From MFD09286-c1 sp963701015 (lineage in GTDB: Bacteria; Bacteroidota; Bacteroidia; Bacteroidales; DTGW01): 64,000 nt of DNA. The number at the start of each line of letters is the position of its first letter. Position 1 is the stretch's first letter. The notes under the pieces are model-generated. The model saw only the letters and a program-made list of their open reading frames with translations, was not told the DNA's origin and did not search any database. The stretch spans positions 930,001 to 994,000 of the forward strand of contig OY969556.1 in NCBI GenBank assembly GCA_963701015.1, in the 5' to 3' direction. The translations under genes were made by a program, and so were the position numbers. This document shows positions 8,331 through 17,727 of this stretch, one piece after another.

Positions 8331-10595
8331 ATGGCTGAAAATTTAGCCAAACTTATTACCGTTTCCGGGCTTATTCAGGGAGTTGGTTTTCGTCCATTCG
8401 TTTATCGCTTGGCAAATCAATATTTTATAAATGGCTGGGTTAAAAATACCAATGAATCTGTTATAATCCATGCAGAAGGAGCATCTGACCATTTAAACTT
8501 ATTCATTTCAGAGCTTACCAAATCTAAACCTGATGCTGCAATTATAAAAGATATTGCGATTTCTGAATCAAGATTGGCATATTATAAAAAATTCGAAATT
8601 AATTTAAGTGAATCTGTTTCAAACAATATAACATTTGTAAGTCCTGACATTGCTATTTGTAATGATTGTTTGAAAGATATTCATAAGCAACCATTACGTT
8701 TAAATTACCAACTGACAAATTGTTGCAATTGCGGCCCACGCTTTAGTATAATTAAAGATTTGCCATATGACAGGCCGAATACTTCAATGGCCCCATTCAA
8801 AATGTGCAACGATTGCAAAGCTGAATATACCGATGTTTCAAACAGGCGCTTTCATGCGCAACCTATTTCGTGCAACAATTGCGGCCCAACTTATCAACTT
8901 TATTTAAAAAATGAAAATATAAGTTCAATAGAAAAAATAATCTGTTATATATCATCATCCATAGAGAATGGTGGAATATTTGCGATTAAGGGTATTGGTG
9001 GTTTTCATATTACATGTGATGCATTAAATGAAAATGCAGTCGCCAGATTAAGGCAAATAAAACATCGTGATACCAAGCCTTTTGCAGTTATGTTCCGTAA
9101 TATTACAACAGCAAGATTTTACGTAAATATTTCGGAAGTTGAGGAAAAAGAATTGCTTTCGTATAAACGTCCTATTTTAATTTTAAAAGAAATAAAGCCA
9201 CTTGCCGCTTCAGTAACACTAAAATTGGGAACTATAGGAATTATGTTACCTTATATGGCATTTCATTATTCGCTTTTCGAGCAAATAAAATGTGATGTTT
9301 TAGTTATGACAAGTGCCAATATTTCAGATGAACCGGTAATTATTGATAATCAGGTTGCAGTTGAAAAATTCATCCATTGCACCGATGGAATTTTAACTTA
9401 TAATCGTGATGTAGTAAATCGTACAGACGATTCTGTGTTGTTGGTTGCAAACGAAGTTCCAAGAATAATAAGGCGTTCCAGAGGTTTTGTTCCAGAACCT
9501 TTATCATTGGCTTTTGAAACAGAAGGTATTTTTGCTGCAGGCGCTGAACTGACCGGTGCTTTTGCAATTGGGAAAGGTAAGGAAATAATAGCAAGTCAAT
9601 ATTTTGGAGATTTGCAGAATGTTGAAAATTTTAACTTTTATGCCGAATCTTTTCAAAGGTTTTCAGAATTGTTTCGTTTTCAATCACAGTCGGTAGTTTG
9701 TGATTTACATCCCGATTATGTAACTACTGCATTTGCCAGAAATTTAAATCTGCCAGTTGAACAGGTTCAACATCACCATGCGCATATTGCCTCTGTTATG
9801 GCAGAACATAATATTGAAACTCCTATAATTGGTGTTGCATTTGATGGTACCGGTTATGGAACGGATGGTAATATCTGGGGAAGTGAATTTTTACTTTGCG
9901 AAGGGATAAAATTTGAGCGATTATCTCATTTCGAATATATTCCACTACCTGGAGGAGATAAGGCAGTGCTGGAGCCATGGCGTTCAGGCATATCCTATTT
10001 ATATAAATGTTTTGGGTCTGATTTAGTACAACTTGAAATTCCTTTTATTAAAAATTTAGAAGCAAATAAAATCAAACTGGTAATTCAGGCAATTGAAAAA
10101 ACGATAAATTCACCATTGTCATGCAGCGCAGGACGTTTGTTCGATGCTTTCACCGCTATTACAGGTATTTGTTTAAACCCAACATTTCATGCTGAAGCGC
10201 CAATGCGATTAGAATCAGTAATTGATTGGAATTGTAAAGAAAACTATTCATTCACAATGTATGATAATATAATCAGTTTTGAAAATATGTGGCACGAGGT
10301 GGTGCAGGATATAAAAGAAAATAAGCCAAAAGAAATTCTATCTGCAAAGTTTCATAATACAATAATTCATGTCATTTTTAAAACTTGTAAACACCTTCGA
10401 AACCAAATGGGAATAAATATTATAGCATTATCGGGAGGCACTTTTCAAAATAAATATTTGATAGAAAAAACTGAAAAATTACTGACGGAAAATATGTTTA
10501 CAGTAATTTCGAACCGCCAATTTCCATCGAATGATGGTGGAATTGCAATAGGACAAATGTATATAGCAGCTAAAAAAAGAAAATTATGTGTTTAG
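8331..10595 (+). CDS. hypF: Carbamoyltransferase HypF
   Basis: A 754-residue maturase that turns carbamoyl phosphate into carbamoyl-AMP and transfers the carbamoyl group to the C-terminal Cys of HypE, the precursor of the cyanide ligands of [NiFe] hydrogenases. Domains in order: acylphosphatase (about 5-92, SGLIQGVGFRPFVYR), two zinc fingers (about 108-190, CNDC/CCNCGP and CNDC/CNNCGP), YrdC-like (about 200-385), and Kae1-like carbamoyltransferase (about 395-750) with HHHAHIASVMAEH, FDGTGYGTDGNIWGSE and ALSGGTFQNKYL. Length and domain order are complete. It is translationally coupled to hypC by a 10-base overlap. Confidence 0.97.
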   Translation: MAENLAKLITVSGLIQGVGFRPFVYRLANQYFINGWVKNTNESVIIHAEGASDHLNLFISELTKSKPDAAIIKDIAISESRLAYYKKFEINLSESVSNNITFVSPDIAICNDCLKDIHKQPLRLNYQLTNCCNCGPRFSIIKDLPYDRPNTSMAPFKMCNDCKAEYTDVSNRRFHAQPISCNNCGPTYQLYLKNENISSIEKIICYISSSIENGGIFAIKGIGGFHITCDALNENAVARLRQIKHRDTKPFAVMFRNITTARFYVNISEVEEKELLSYKRPILILKEIKPLAASVTLKLGTIGIMLPYMAFHYSLFEQIKCDVLVMTSANISDEPVIIDNQVAVEKFIHCTDGILTYNRDVVNRTDDSVLLVANEVPRIIRRSRGFVPEPLSLAFETEGIFAAGAELTGAFAIGKGKEIIASQYFGDLQNVENFNFYAESFQRFSELFRFQSQSVVCDLHPDYVTTAFARNLNLPVEQVQHHHAHIASVMAEHNIETPIIGVAFDGTGYGTDGNIWGSEFLLCEGIKFERLSHFEYIPLPGGDKAVLEPWRSGISYLYKCFGSDLVQLEIPFIKNLEANKIKLVIQAIEKTINSPLSCSAGRLFDAFTAITGICLNPTFHAEAPMRLESVIDWNCKENYSFTMYDNIISFENMWHEVVQDIKENKPKEILSAKFHNTIIHVIFKTCKHLRNQMGINIIALSGGTFQNKYLIEKTEKLLTENMFTVISNRQFPSNDGGIAIGQMYIAAKKRKLCV

Positions 10596-10816
10596 CAGTA
10601 CCAGCCAAAGTTGAATCAATAGAAGGGAATGAAGCAAAATTGAACCTTTCGGGCAATATAATGAAAGCTTCTCTTGATTTGCTAACTGATGTTAAAGTAG
10701 GTGATTATGTGCTTTTACATGCAGGTTACGCCATTCAAAAGATTGATGAGGTAGAAGCCCGAAGTACTTTAGAACTGATGAAAGAATTGGGTTTAACTAA
10801 TCAGGGGGCATTATAG
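10586..10816 (+). CDS. hypC: Hydrogenase maturation chaperone HypC
   Basis: A 76-residue HypC/HupF-type chaperone. The N-terminus MCLAVPAKV carries the essential Cys2, which together with HypD holds the Fe(CN)2CO unit before transfer to the hydrogenase large subunit. The small beta-barrel body (DVKVGDYVLLHAGYAIQKID) and a C-terminal helix are as in the family. It overlaps the end of hypF by 10 bases and ends one base before hypD, so the three are co-translated. The partner large subunit is not in this window. Confidence 0.95.
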   Translation: MCLAVPAKVESIEGNEAKLNLSGNIMKASLDLLTDVKVGDYVLLHAGYAIQKIDEVEARSTLELMKELGLTNQGAL

Positions 10817-10817
10817 C

Positions 10818-11897
10818 ATGAAATTTATCAGTGAATTTCGCGATGCAAAACAAATAGAAGGTTTATCGGCTTTAATTCACAAAGAATCGAAGAAATCAAT
10901 AACCATTATGGAAGTCTGTGGAAGTCATACCATGGCTATTCATAGGTTTGGAATTCAAAGTTTGCTTCCTGAAAATATAAAATTGGTATCCGGGCCGGGT
11001 TGTCCGGTTTGTGTAACGGCAATAGATTATATTGACAAAGCGGTTGCTTTAGCTCGTATTCCCGGAGTTATAATTACTTCATTTGGCGATTTAATACGAG
11101 TTCCTGGCTCAACATCCAACCTTGAAAAGGAAAAGGCCAATGGTGCCGATGTTCGCATGGTTTATTCCATAACTGAATCTATTGATATAGCACTTGCAAA
11201 TCCTGAAAAGCATGTGGTTTTTCTGGCAATTGGCTTCGAAACAACAACGCCTCCAACAGCTGCAGGTATTTTAAAAGCCTCGCTAACAGGCCTAAAGAAT
11301 TTTTCTGCACTAAGCGCCCATAAAATTATGCCACCACCCATGCAGGCAATTATCGAAGATGAGATAAAGGTAGATGCTTTTCTTGCTCCAGGTCATGTTA
11401 GTGTTATTACCGGAATTGAAATGTATAAGTTTATTCCTGAAAAATTTAGAAAAGGGGTTGTAGTTGCTGGTTTCGAGCCTTCTGATATATTGCAGTCGGT
11501 TTATATGTTGGTGAATCAAATAGAGGCAAATCAGCCCAAAGTTGAAATACAATATACTCGTGTTGTAAAGCCTGAAGGTAATTTAAAAGCAAAAGAAATT
11601 GTAAATAAAGTATTTGAACCAACTTCAGCAAACTGGCGTGGTTTAGGTGTTATACCAAATAGTGCATTAAAAATAAGAAAAGAATTTGAACTATACGATA
11701 CTGAAAAAAGGTTCGATATAAAGGCTGAAAAACCAAAAGAAGCTATTGGCTGTATATGTGGCACAGTTTTAAAAGGACTTAAAAAACCTACCGATTGCAA
11801 ATTATTCGGTAAAGTTTGTACACCCGAAAACCCTTCGGGAGCATGTATGGTTTCGCCTGAAGGCGCATGTAATGTATTTTATAGATACAGGGAATGA
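10818..11897 (+). CDS. hypD: Hydrogenase maturation protein HypD
   Basis: A 359-residue Fe-S scaffold on which the iron, CO and cyanide of the [NiFe] active site are assembled with HypC and HypE. Conserved segments are VCGSHTMAIHRFG (about 33-45; catalytic Cys), SGPGCPVCVT (about 60-70; redox Cys pair), GFETTTPPTA, and the C-terminal Cys-rich region GCICGTVLKGLKKP ... GACMVSPEGAC (about 312-355), which carries the [4Fe-4S] ligands. Full length for the family. It follows hypC directly and is separated from hypE by 98 bases that carry short degenerate repeats. Confidence 0.97.
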   Translation: MKFISEFRDAKQIEGLSALIHKESKKSITIMEVCGSHTMAIHRFGIQSLLPENIKLVSGPGCPVCVTAIDYIDKAVALARIPGVIITSFGDLIRVPGSTSNLEKEKANGADVRMVYSITESIDIALANPEKHVVFLAIGFETTTPPTAAGILKASLTGLKNFSALSAHKIMPPPMQAIIEDEIKVDAFLAPGHVSVITGIEMYKFIPEKFRKGVVVAGFEPSDILQSVYMLVNQIEANQPKVEIQYTRVVKPEGNLKAKEIVNKVFEPTSANWRGLGVIPNSALKIRKEFELYDTEKRFDIKAEKPKEAIGCICGTVLKGLKKPTDCKLFGKVCTPENPSGACMVSPEGACNVFYRYRE

Positions 11898-11902
11898 TGG
11901 CC

Positions 11903-11940
11903 AATTACAAATGACAAATTACAGATGACTGATTACCAAT
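11903..11940. repeat. Short imperfect tandem repeats between hypD and hypE
   Basis: Three degenerate copies of a 13-14 base unit: AATTACAAATGAC, AAATTACAGATGAC and TGATTACCAAT. No coding or hairpin potential was found. They occupy the only gap inside the hyp cluster. Confidence 0.5.
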
Positions 11941-11995
11941 TGTTTTAAACGAATATTTTATAAATTGTTGCGCAATAAAATTATAAGAACAGAAA

Positions 11996-13009
11996 ATGGA
12001 TAAAGTAATTACATTGAATCATGGAAGTGGCGGGAAAATAACACATGAGTTGATTTCAGGCCTATTCAAAAAATATTTCAACAACGAATATTTAAATAAA
12101 CTAAATGATTCGTCTATAATTCCTGTATCTGGAACCAAACTGGCATTTACAACAGATGGTTATGTGGTTGATCCCATTTTTTTCCCCGGCGGTAATATTG
12201 GTAAACTTGCTGTATGCGGAACTGTAAATGATTTGGCTGTTTCAGGGGCAGTTCCTAAATATTTAAGCGCTTCGTTTATTATTGAAGAAGGTTTGAAATA
12301 TGATGAACTCGAAACTATTGTGAAAACAATGGCTGAAGAAGCTTCGTTTGCCGGAGTACAAATTGTTACAGGCGATACAAAAGTTGTACACAAAGGCAAA
12401 GGCGATAAAATATTTATTTCAACATCGGGAATTGGTGAAATTGATAAACAATTTGAAAATATTAGCGATGCTGTTAATGTTAAGGTTGGTGACAAACTTA
12501 TAATCAATGGTAATATTGGAGAACATGCTATTGCTATTTTAGCTTCACGGGAATCTTTAACCTTCGAAACCGAGGCTAAATCGGACTGTGCTGCATTAAA
12601 CCACTTTATTCAAAAAGCTTTACAAGTTTGTCCCGAAATTGCATTTATGCGTGATGCTACGCGTGGTGGGTTAGCCACCGTGGCCTGCGAATTAGCTGAA
12701 AAAATTAACCTGGGGATTGTTTTATATGAAACGGATTTACCTGTAAACGATAACGTTCAATCAGTATGTGAAGTATTTGGCTTCGATCCATTATTTCTGG
12801 CGAATGAAGGCAAAGTGCTAATGGTTGTTCCTGCTGAGAAAGTAGATTCACTTTTAGAAATAATCCATTCAGATAAATTAGGCAAAAATGCAGTAATTAT
12901 TGGTGAAGTAACTGATAATAACAAGGCTAAAGTTATCCTGAAAACTATAACAGGCGGAAAACGAATAATTGATATACCAGCCGGAGCCCAATTACCACGA
13001 ATTTGCTGA
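11996..13009 (+). CDS. hypE: Hydrogenase expression/formation protein HypE
   Basis: A 337-residue ATP-dependent dehydratase of the PurM/SelD-like fold. It receives the carbamoyl group from HypF on its C-terminal Cys and converts it to a thiocyanate, the source of CN ligands. The family C-terminus is intact (PRIC, Cys at the last position), and the N-terminal LNHGSGGKITHELI and the ATP-binding FTTDGYVVDPIFFPGGNIG are clear. RDATRGGLATVACELA (about 220-235) is a further family motif. hypA and hypB, needed for nickel insertion, and a large-subunit protease are not present nearby. Confidence 0.96.
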   Translation: MDKVITLNHGSGGKITHELISGLFKKYFNNEYLNKLNDSSIIPVSGTKLAFTTDGYVVDPIFFPGGNIGKLAVCGTVNDLAVSGAVPKYLSASFIIEEGLKYDELETIVKTMAEEASFAGVQIVTGDTKVVHKGKGDKIFISTSGIGEIDKQFENISDAVNVKVGDKLIINGNIGEHAIAILASRESLTFETEAKSDCAALNHFIQKALQVCPEIAFMRDATRGGLATVACELAEKINLGIVLYETDLPVNDNVQSVCEVFGFDPLFLANEGKVLMVVPAEKVDSLLEIIHSDKLGKNAVIIGEVTDNNKAKVILKTITGGKRIIDIPAGAQLPRIC

Positions 13010-13062
13010 TAGTATATTTTATGAAACTTATTCACTAACAACTAAAAACTTACAAACTAAGA

Positions 13063-14316
13063 TTAAGCTTTTACCAATTTAATCACAGTAATTTCAGGAT
13101 ATATACCAACACGTCCCGGATAACCTATAAAACCAAACCCACGGTTTACATATATATATTTACCAAATTTTTCATATAATCCAGCCCATTCAGGATACAT
13201 ATATTCTACAGGGCTCCATTTAAAACCTGGTACTTCAACTCCAAATTGCATCCCATGTGTATGACCCGATAAAGTTAAATGTATATGTTTTTCGTGGTTA
13301 AGCACCTGTGCATCCCAATGCGATGGATCGTGCGATAATAGTATTTTAAAGCTGTTATCATCAACACCAATTAATGATTTATTCAAATCGCCATATTTTG
13401 CAAAACCACGTTTTCCCCAGTTCTCGACTCCAATTAATGAGATATATTGACCTTCTTTTTCTATTTTAACATTTTCATTTAATAATAGCCTAAACCCAAG
13501 TTGGCCCTCCAATTCCTTAAGTTTATTAAGATTATTGTGCTTTTCCTGTTGGCTGTTCCAATGAACATAATCGCCATAATCATGGTTGCCTAATATCGAA
13601 AATTTCCCATAAGGCGCATGAAACTTTGAAAAAACATCAAACCAAGGTTCAATTTCATCTGCTATATTATTTACTAAATCTCCGGTAAAAAATAAAATAT
13701 CGCTGTTTTGGGCATTAGCAAGTTCAACCGCACGAATAACTTCATGTTGGTCGTCAAAGCTACCACAATGTATATCCGAAACCTGCGTTATGGTGAAATT
13801 ATGGAATGATTCAGGAAGGTGTTTGAAGGCTAATGTAACTTTATGTACTTTAAAATTATATTTCCCTTTAACCATTCCATATATTAAACTCATAAAAGGA
13901 ATTGCCCCAATTATAAGAGATATTTGGCTTATAAATTTTCGTCGTTCATTAAAAAGCGGATTATATGTAGCAGTATTTGTAGAAAATAATCGTATAATGC
14001 CATGTATTGCGGCATTTATAATCCTGGATATATCTTCAACTAACAAGAATGGAACAATTATTAGTTTTGGTACAAAAGATATAAACATTAATCCAATTAG
14101 TAATGAAGAACCGTGAGATGGTGCAATCGCAAATTTTCTTGAATTGATCAAATATATAATAGCTATAGCTAAAATTATATCAATTATCCAATAACCCCAA
14201 CGAATGATGTAAATCCAATTGCTGCTTAATCCTGATGTAACAGTTTTTATAGCCTGATAAACATATAAATCAATAATAGCCCAAATAGCTATTACTATTA
14301 AAATACGAAATGACAT
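13063..14316 (-). CDS. Membrane-anchored metallophosphoesterase (YkuE-like)
   Basis: A 417-residue protein with an N-terminal membrane part (about four helices within residues 1-150) and a calcineurin-like metallophosphoesterase domain (about 165-417). The five metal-binding motifs are visible: QVSDIHCG, TGDLVNN, LGNHDYGD, LSHDPSHWD and LSGHTHGMQFG. Relatives include YkuE and UDP-2,3-diacylglucosamine-type or general phosphodiesterases; the substrate here cannot be assigned. Catalytic domain side relative to the membrane is uncertain. It converges on hypE with a 53-base gap. Confidence 0.87.
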   Translation of the reverse strand: MSFRILIVIAIWAIIDLYVYQAIKTVTSGLSSNWIYIIRWGYWIIDIILAIAIIYLINSRKFAIAPSHGSSLLIGLMFISFVPKLIIVPFLLVEDISRIINAAIHGIIRLFSTNTATYNPLFNERRKFISQISLIIGAIPFMSLIYGMVKGKYNFKVHKVTLAFKHLPESFHNFTITQVSDIHCGSFDDQHEVIRAVELANAQNSDILFFTGDLVNNIADEIEPWFDVFSKFHAPYGKFSILGNHDYGDYVHWNSQQEKHNNLNKLKELEGQLGFRLLLNENVKIEKEGQYISLIGVENWGKRGFAKYGDLNKSLIGVDDNSFKILLSHDPSHWDAQVLNHEKHIHLTLSGHTHGMQFGVEVPGFKWSPVEYMYPEWAGLYEKFGKYIYVNRGFGFIGYPGRVGIYPEITVIKLVKA

Positions 14317-14462
14317 TTGTTATTATATTATTGTGCATTAAATTTAAACTGAAAATTTTGTCAAATATAAATTTTTATAGGTTGTCTATTTTGTTTATGG
14401 ACATTAAAAGTGCATATTCATAACAACACAGACAACCTATATGATGATAAATAAATATCAAT

Positions 14463-14852
14463 TTATTTTTTTCTACCATCAAGGCTTAAAGGTCCTGAAC
14501 CAAAGTAGGCTATAAAAAAAGCACCACCTAACATTGAAAGGTTTTTCATAAACATTGACATTTGCATCTGCATCATCATTGGATCAGATATGGTCCAAAA
14601 CTTATGCATCATAAATGTAACAGGAATTAAAAATAATATTATTAACCATGCACCAATTTTAGCTTTATAGCCTAATATAATACTTAAGGCCCCGAGAAAT
14701 GCCATAAGGCCTGAAAGTGGAACCAATATTGAGGATATGGGAACTTCCTGAGATGCTGCATATTCAATACCTTTTGATGAAAAATGCATCATTATTGTCA
14801 TTAAAAAGATTAATGAAAATAGAATCCGTCCGAGCAATACTAAATACTTCAT
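14463..14852 (-). CDS. DoxX family membrane protein
   Basis: A 129-residue protein with four hydrophobic segments (about 4-22, 38-60, 66-84, 102-122), the size and pattern of the DoxX family (MKYLVLLGRILFSLIFLMTI, LVPLSGLMAFLGALSIILG). A Met-rich stretch (about 92-108) lies between the third and fourth helices. DoxX relatives are linked to quinol oxidases or redox homeostasis, but most are uncharacterised. It stands alone between the phosphoesterase and the EVE gene. Confidence 0.8.
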   Translation of the reverse strand: MKYLVLLGRILFSLIFLMTIMMHFSSKGIEYAASQEVPISSILVPLSGLMAFLGALSIILGYKAKIGAWLIILFLIPVTFMMHKFWTISDPMMMQMQMSMFMKNLSMLGGAFFIAYFGSGPLSLDGRKK

Positions 14853-14995
14853 AACTTTTTCCTCCCTAAAATTTAAATTAATTTTTATTTGGCATTTTGT
14901 TTTCCGGTTGTTAAAACAATTTAATTTGAAAATAGTTATATTGGACTAATTAGTTACAATTTTGAATTGCTTTTAAATTATTAAAATTTAATAAT

Positions 14996-15406
14996 TTAAT
15001 TTGCATTTTCTAAATTCAAAATAAACTTATACTCTTCATTTTTTACAGGTTGAACCGACAACCGTGTGTTTTTAACCAGACTCATATGCTGTAATTCAGA
15101 ATATTTTTTTATCTCATGTAAGCCAATAAATTTTTTAAGTTTCCGAACGGGTTTAACTTCTACTACCGACCAATCGCCTTCTTTAGCTGTTGGATCGGGA
15201 TAATTTTCTTTTGTCACTTCTGCAATTCCAATAATCCCGGGATTTTTACCACTATAATAAAATAACAGCAAATCGCCCTTTTTCATCAAACGTAAATTAT
15301 TTCGGGCTTGATAATTCCTCACTCCTTCCCACATTGAATTTTTTTCTTTTTCAAGATTTTCCCAACTAAATGTTTCAGGTTCCGATTTTATTAACCAATA
15401 AGCCAT
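14996..15406 (-). CDS. EVE domain protein (THYN1-like)
   Basis: A 136-residue protein consisting of one EVE domain, a PUA-like fold that binds modified bases in DNA or RNA. The family N-terminus MAYWLIKSEPETFSWENL and the segments WEGVRNYQARNNLRLMKKGD, LLFYYSGKNPGIIGIAEV and YPDPTAKEGDWSVVEV are all visible. In bacteria EVE proteins often occur near RNA or restriction functions, but here the neighbours are DoxX and pyruvate kinase, so there is no contextual clue. Confidence 0.9.
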   Translation of the reverse strand: MAYWLIKSEPETFSWENLEKEKNSMWEGVRNYQARNNLRLMKKGDLLLFYYSGKNPGIIGIAEVTKENYPDPTAKEGDWSVVEVKPVRKLKKFIGLHEIKKYSELQHMSLVKNTRLSVQPVKNEEYKFILNLENAN

Positions 15407-15496
15407 AGAATTTTATTTTTATCAATTACTTGAAATGCAAAATATTTTAATAACTTATAAAACATTGGTTCTGAAACAACTTAAACATCAACTTGT

Positions 15497-16924
15497 TTAA
15501 ACAAAACTTAACTTCATCATATTTGTTCTGCCATGCAATTGAAGTGGTGTACTTCCAACATGAATAATTATATCTCCTTCGGATAAAACTTTTTTATTTT
15601 TTAGCGTATTGGTAGTTTCATCTATAGCATTATCAATTTGTTCATACGATTCAACATATAGCGCATCAACTCCCCATATCAGTGACAATTTTCTTAACAA
15701 TTTCTGGTTATTGGTTACAGCATATATTTTAGATTGTGGGCGGTGACTCGATATACGGATAGCCGTATATCCTGAATGTGTAAATGCAATTATTGCCTTT
15801 GCTTTGGTTTGAGAAGCTAGTGAGGATGCGTTATAACAAATTGAATTTGCTAAAAAAGTTGGAATACCTTCTATTGGTTTATGTTCTCTATTAAATGGCT
15901 TTCCATGTTGTTCGGTATAATCAATAATCATTTGCATGCTGGAAATTGTTTCAACCGGATATTTACCTACTGAAGTTTCTCCACTTAACATTAGTGCATC
16001 TGCTCCATCCAACACTGCATTTGCAACATCGTTTGCTTCAGCTCTGGTTGGTCTGAAATTGGTAATCATGCTTTCCATCATTTGTGTTGCAATAATTACC
16101 GGCTTCGAACGCTCGATACATTTATTAACTATTTTTTTTTGAATTAAAGGAACTTCATCAAAAGGTATTTCAACGCCCAAATCACCACGGGCAACCATAA
16201 CACCGTCTGTAAGGTCAATTATTTCATCAATTTCATCTAATGCTTCAGGTTTTTCAATTTTTGCTATAACACCGGCATGTCCTTTTTTCTTTTTTATTAA
16301 TTCTTTTATATCTATAATGTCAGAAGCCTTACGGACAAATGAAAGTGCTATCCAATCAACATCCTGATCAAGTGCAAAATTTGCATTTGAAATATCTTCT
16401 TCGGTTAAACAAGGTAATGAAACTTTAGTATTGGGGAGGTTTACGCCCTTTTTTGAAGAAAGAGTCCCGCCATAAATAACTTTTGCTTTTACAGTATCAG
16501 TTTTATTTGTATCAACTATTTCAAGTTTTAATTTTCCATCATCAATAAGTATAGTTTCTCCAATATTTACATCATTCGGAAACTCTTTATAACTCATATA
16601 AATTTTTTCTTTCGTGCCAATACATTTCTCTGAAACGAAGGTAATTATCTCCCCGGGTTCAAGGTCTAAATGGTTATTTTCAATTTCACCCACTCTTAAT
16701 TTTGGTCCCTGCAAATCTGCAAGGATTGAAGTATATGTTCCAAGTTCAATATTTATTTCCTTTATAAGGTTTATGAGTTTTAAATGTTCATCTTGCCTTG
16801 AATGTGAGAAATTTAACCTAAAAACGTCTACTCCTTCAAGGATCATTTTTGTTAATACTTCTTTTGAAGATGAAGCGGGGCCTAGAGTGGCAACTATTTT
16901 GGTATGTGATTTTTTGTTTCTCAT
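15497..16924 (-). CDS. pyk: Pyruvate kinase
   Basis: A 475-residue pyruvate kinase, the last step of glycolysis (phosphoenolpyruvate plus ADP to pyruvate plus ATP). It has the N-terminal TKIVATLGPASSS, the FRLNFSHS motif, the metal/active-site region GVIAKIEKPEALDEIDEII, MVARGDLGVEIP and the RPTRAEANDVANAVLDGADALMLS stretch (split by its helix), plus a C-terminal allosteric domain (about 345-475). The ATG at 16924 is chosen over a TTG at 16945 because MRNKKSHTKIV gives a normal family N-terminus. It forms part of glycolysis with gapA at 31058. Confidence 0.96.
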   Translation of the reverse strand: MRNKKSHTKIVATLGPASSSKEVLTKMILEGVDVFRLNFSHSRQDEHLKLINLIKEINIELGTYTSILADLQGPKLRVGEIENNHLDLEPGEIITFVSEKCIGTKEKIYMSYKEFPNDVNIGETILIDDGKLKLEIVDTNKTDTVKAKVIYGGTLSSKKGVNLPNTKVSLPCLTEEDISNANFALDQDVDWIALSFVRKASDIIDIKELIKKKKGHAGVIAKIEKPEALDEIDEIIDLTDGVMVARGDLGVEIPFDEVPLIQKKIVNKCIERSKPVIIATQMMESMITNFRPTRAEANDVANAVLDGADALMLSGETSVGKYPVETISSMQMIIDYTEQHGKPFNREHKPIEGIPTFLANSICYNASSLASQTKAKAIIAFTHSGYTAIRISSHRPQSKIYAVTNNQKLLRKLSLIWGVDALYVESYEQIDNAIDETTNTLKNKKVLSEGDIIIHVGSTPLQLHGRTNMMKLSFV

Positions 16925-17126
16925 TTGTAATAATTTGAATGTCAATTATTAATATATCGATATAATAGAATAATTTTTAAAAGTAGCGATAAATCAATAA
17001 ATCATCAAGGCAGAAATTTATATTTAACCTTATTTAAACAAAGTTTGGAATTTATTATATAGTATGGTATAATGTCGTTTATGTATTATATTAAATTTAG
17101 GATTGTATGTTATGAAATAAAAAAAT

Positions 17127-17516
17127 TTAATTTATATCCAATACATAATTCGATTTACTTTCGAGCACTATGTACTTTCGGATGTATGCCAATAACAATT
17201 CTTCCATAACTGGCTTGTTAACGAAATATTCAACACCAAGGTCAAATATTTCTTCACATCGCTCGGTATAAGCACTTATAAAAATAACCGGGATTTTATA
17301 TTTTTCGTTAATTAAATACTTTGTAAGCTCAATGCCATCTGTGTCGGGCAACATTAAATCCATTAATATCAAATTAAAATCTACCGGCCGCTTAATTTTT
17401 TCATAAAATTCTTTTCCATCTTTTGCCCTAAAAACTTCAACATTATAATCTGAGAGGATTTCTTCAACTAAAAAATAATTTGTGTCATTATCCTCAACAA
17501 CAAAAATCTTTTTCAT
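17127..17516 (-). CDS. Single-domain response regulator
   Basis: A 129-residue stand-alone receiver domain. The acidic residues Glu8 and Asp9, phosphoacceptor Asp53 (LILMDLMLPDTDG), Ser/Thr (ISAY) and Lys (NKPV) are all present. With no output domain it probably acts by protein contact, as in CheY/Spo0F-like phosphorelays. It lies 211 bases downstream of the receiver-PP2C gene and on the same strand, in the hydrogen-sensor signalling cluster, but may have its own promoter. Confidence 0.88.
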   Translation of the reverse strand: MKKIFVVEDNDTNYFLVEEILSDYNVEVFRAKDGKEFYEKIKRPVDFNLILMDLMLPDTDGIELTKYLINEKYKIPVIFISAYTERCEEIFDLGVEYFVNKPVMEELLLAYIRKYIVLESKSNYVLDIN

Positions 17517-17727
17517 AGCTATTTAGCTTAATTATTGGGTTAAAAAATCAGATACCAATTCAATGAGGCATGAAAATCAATTAAAATTATTAAAGATTTT
17601 TGATTTAATCAATATTATGATTATTTAATTTTTACTGAAGGTAACTCTAAAAATAATAAGGAGTTATAATATATTGCTTAATTTGAACTTTTGGAATTTT
17701 TATATTTGAATAGTGAATGCAATAATT

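Noticed and set aside
12160..12507. Minus-strand frame in hypE
   Set aside because: Shadow of hypE, no independent support.
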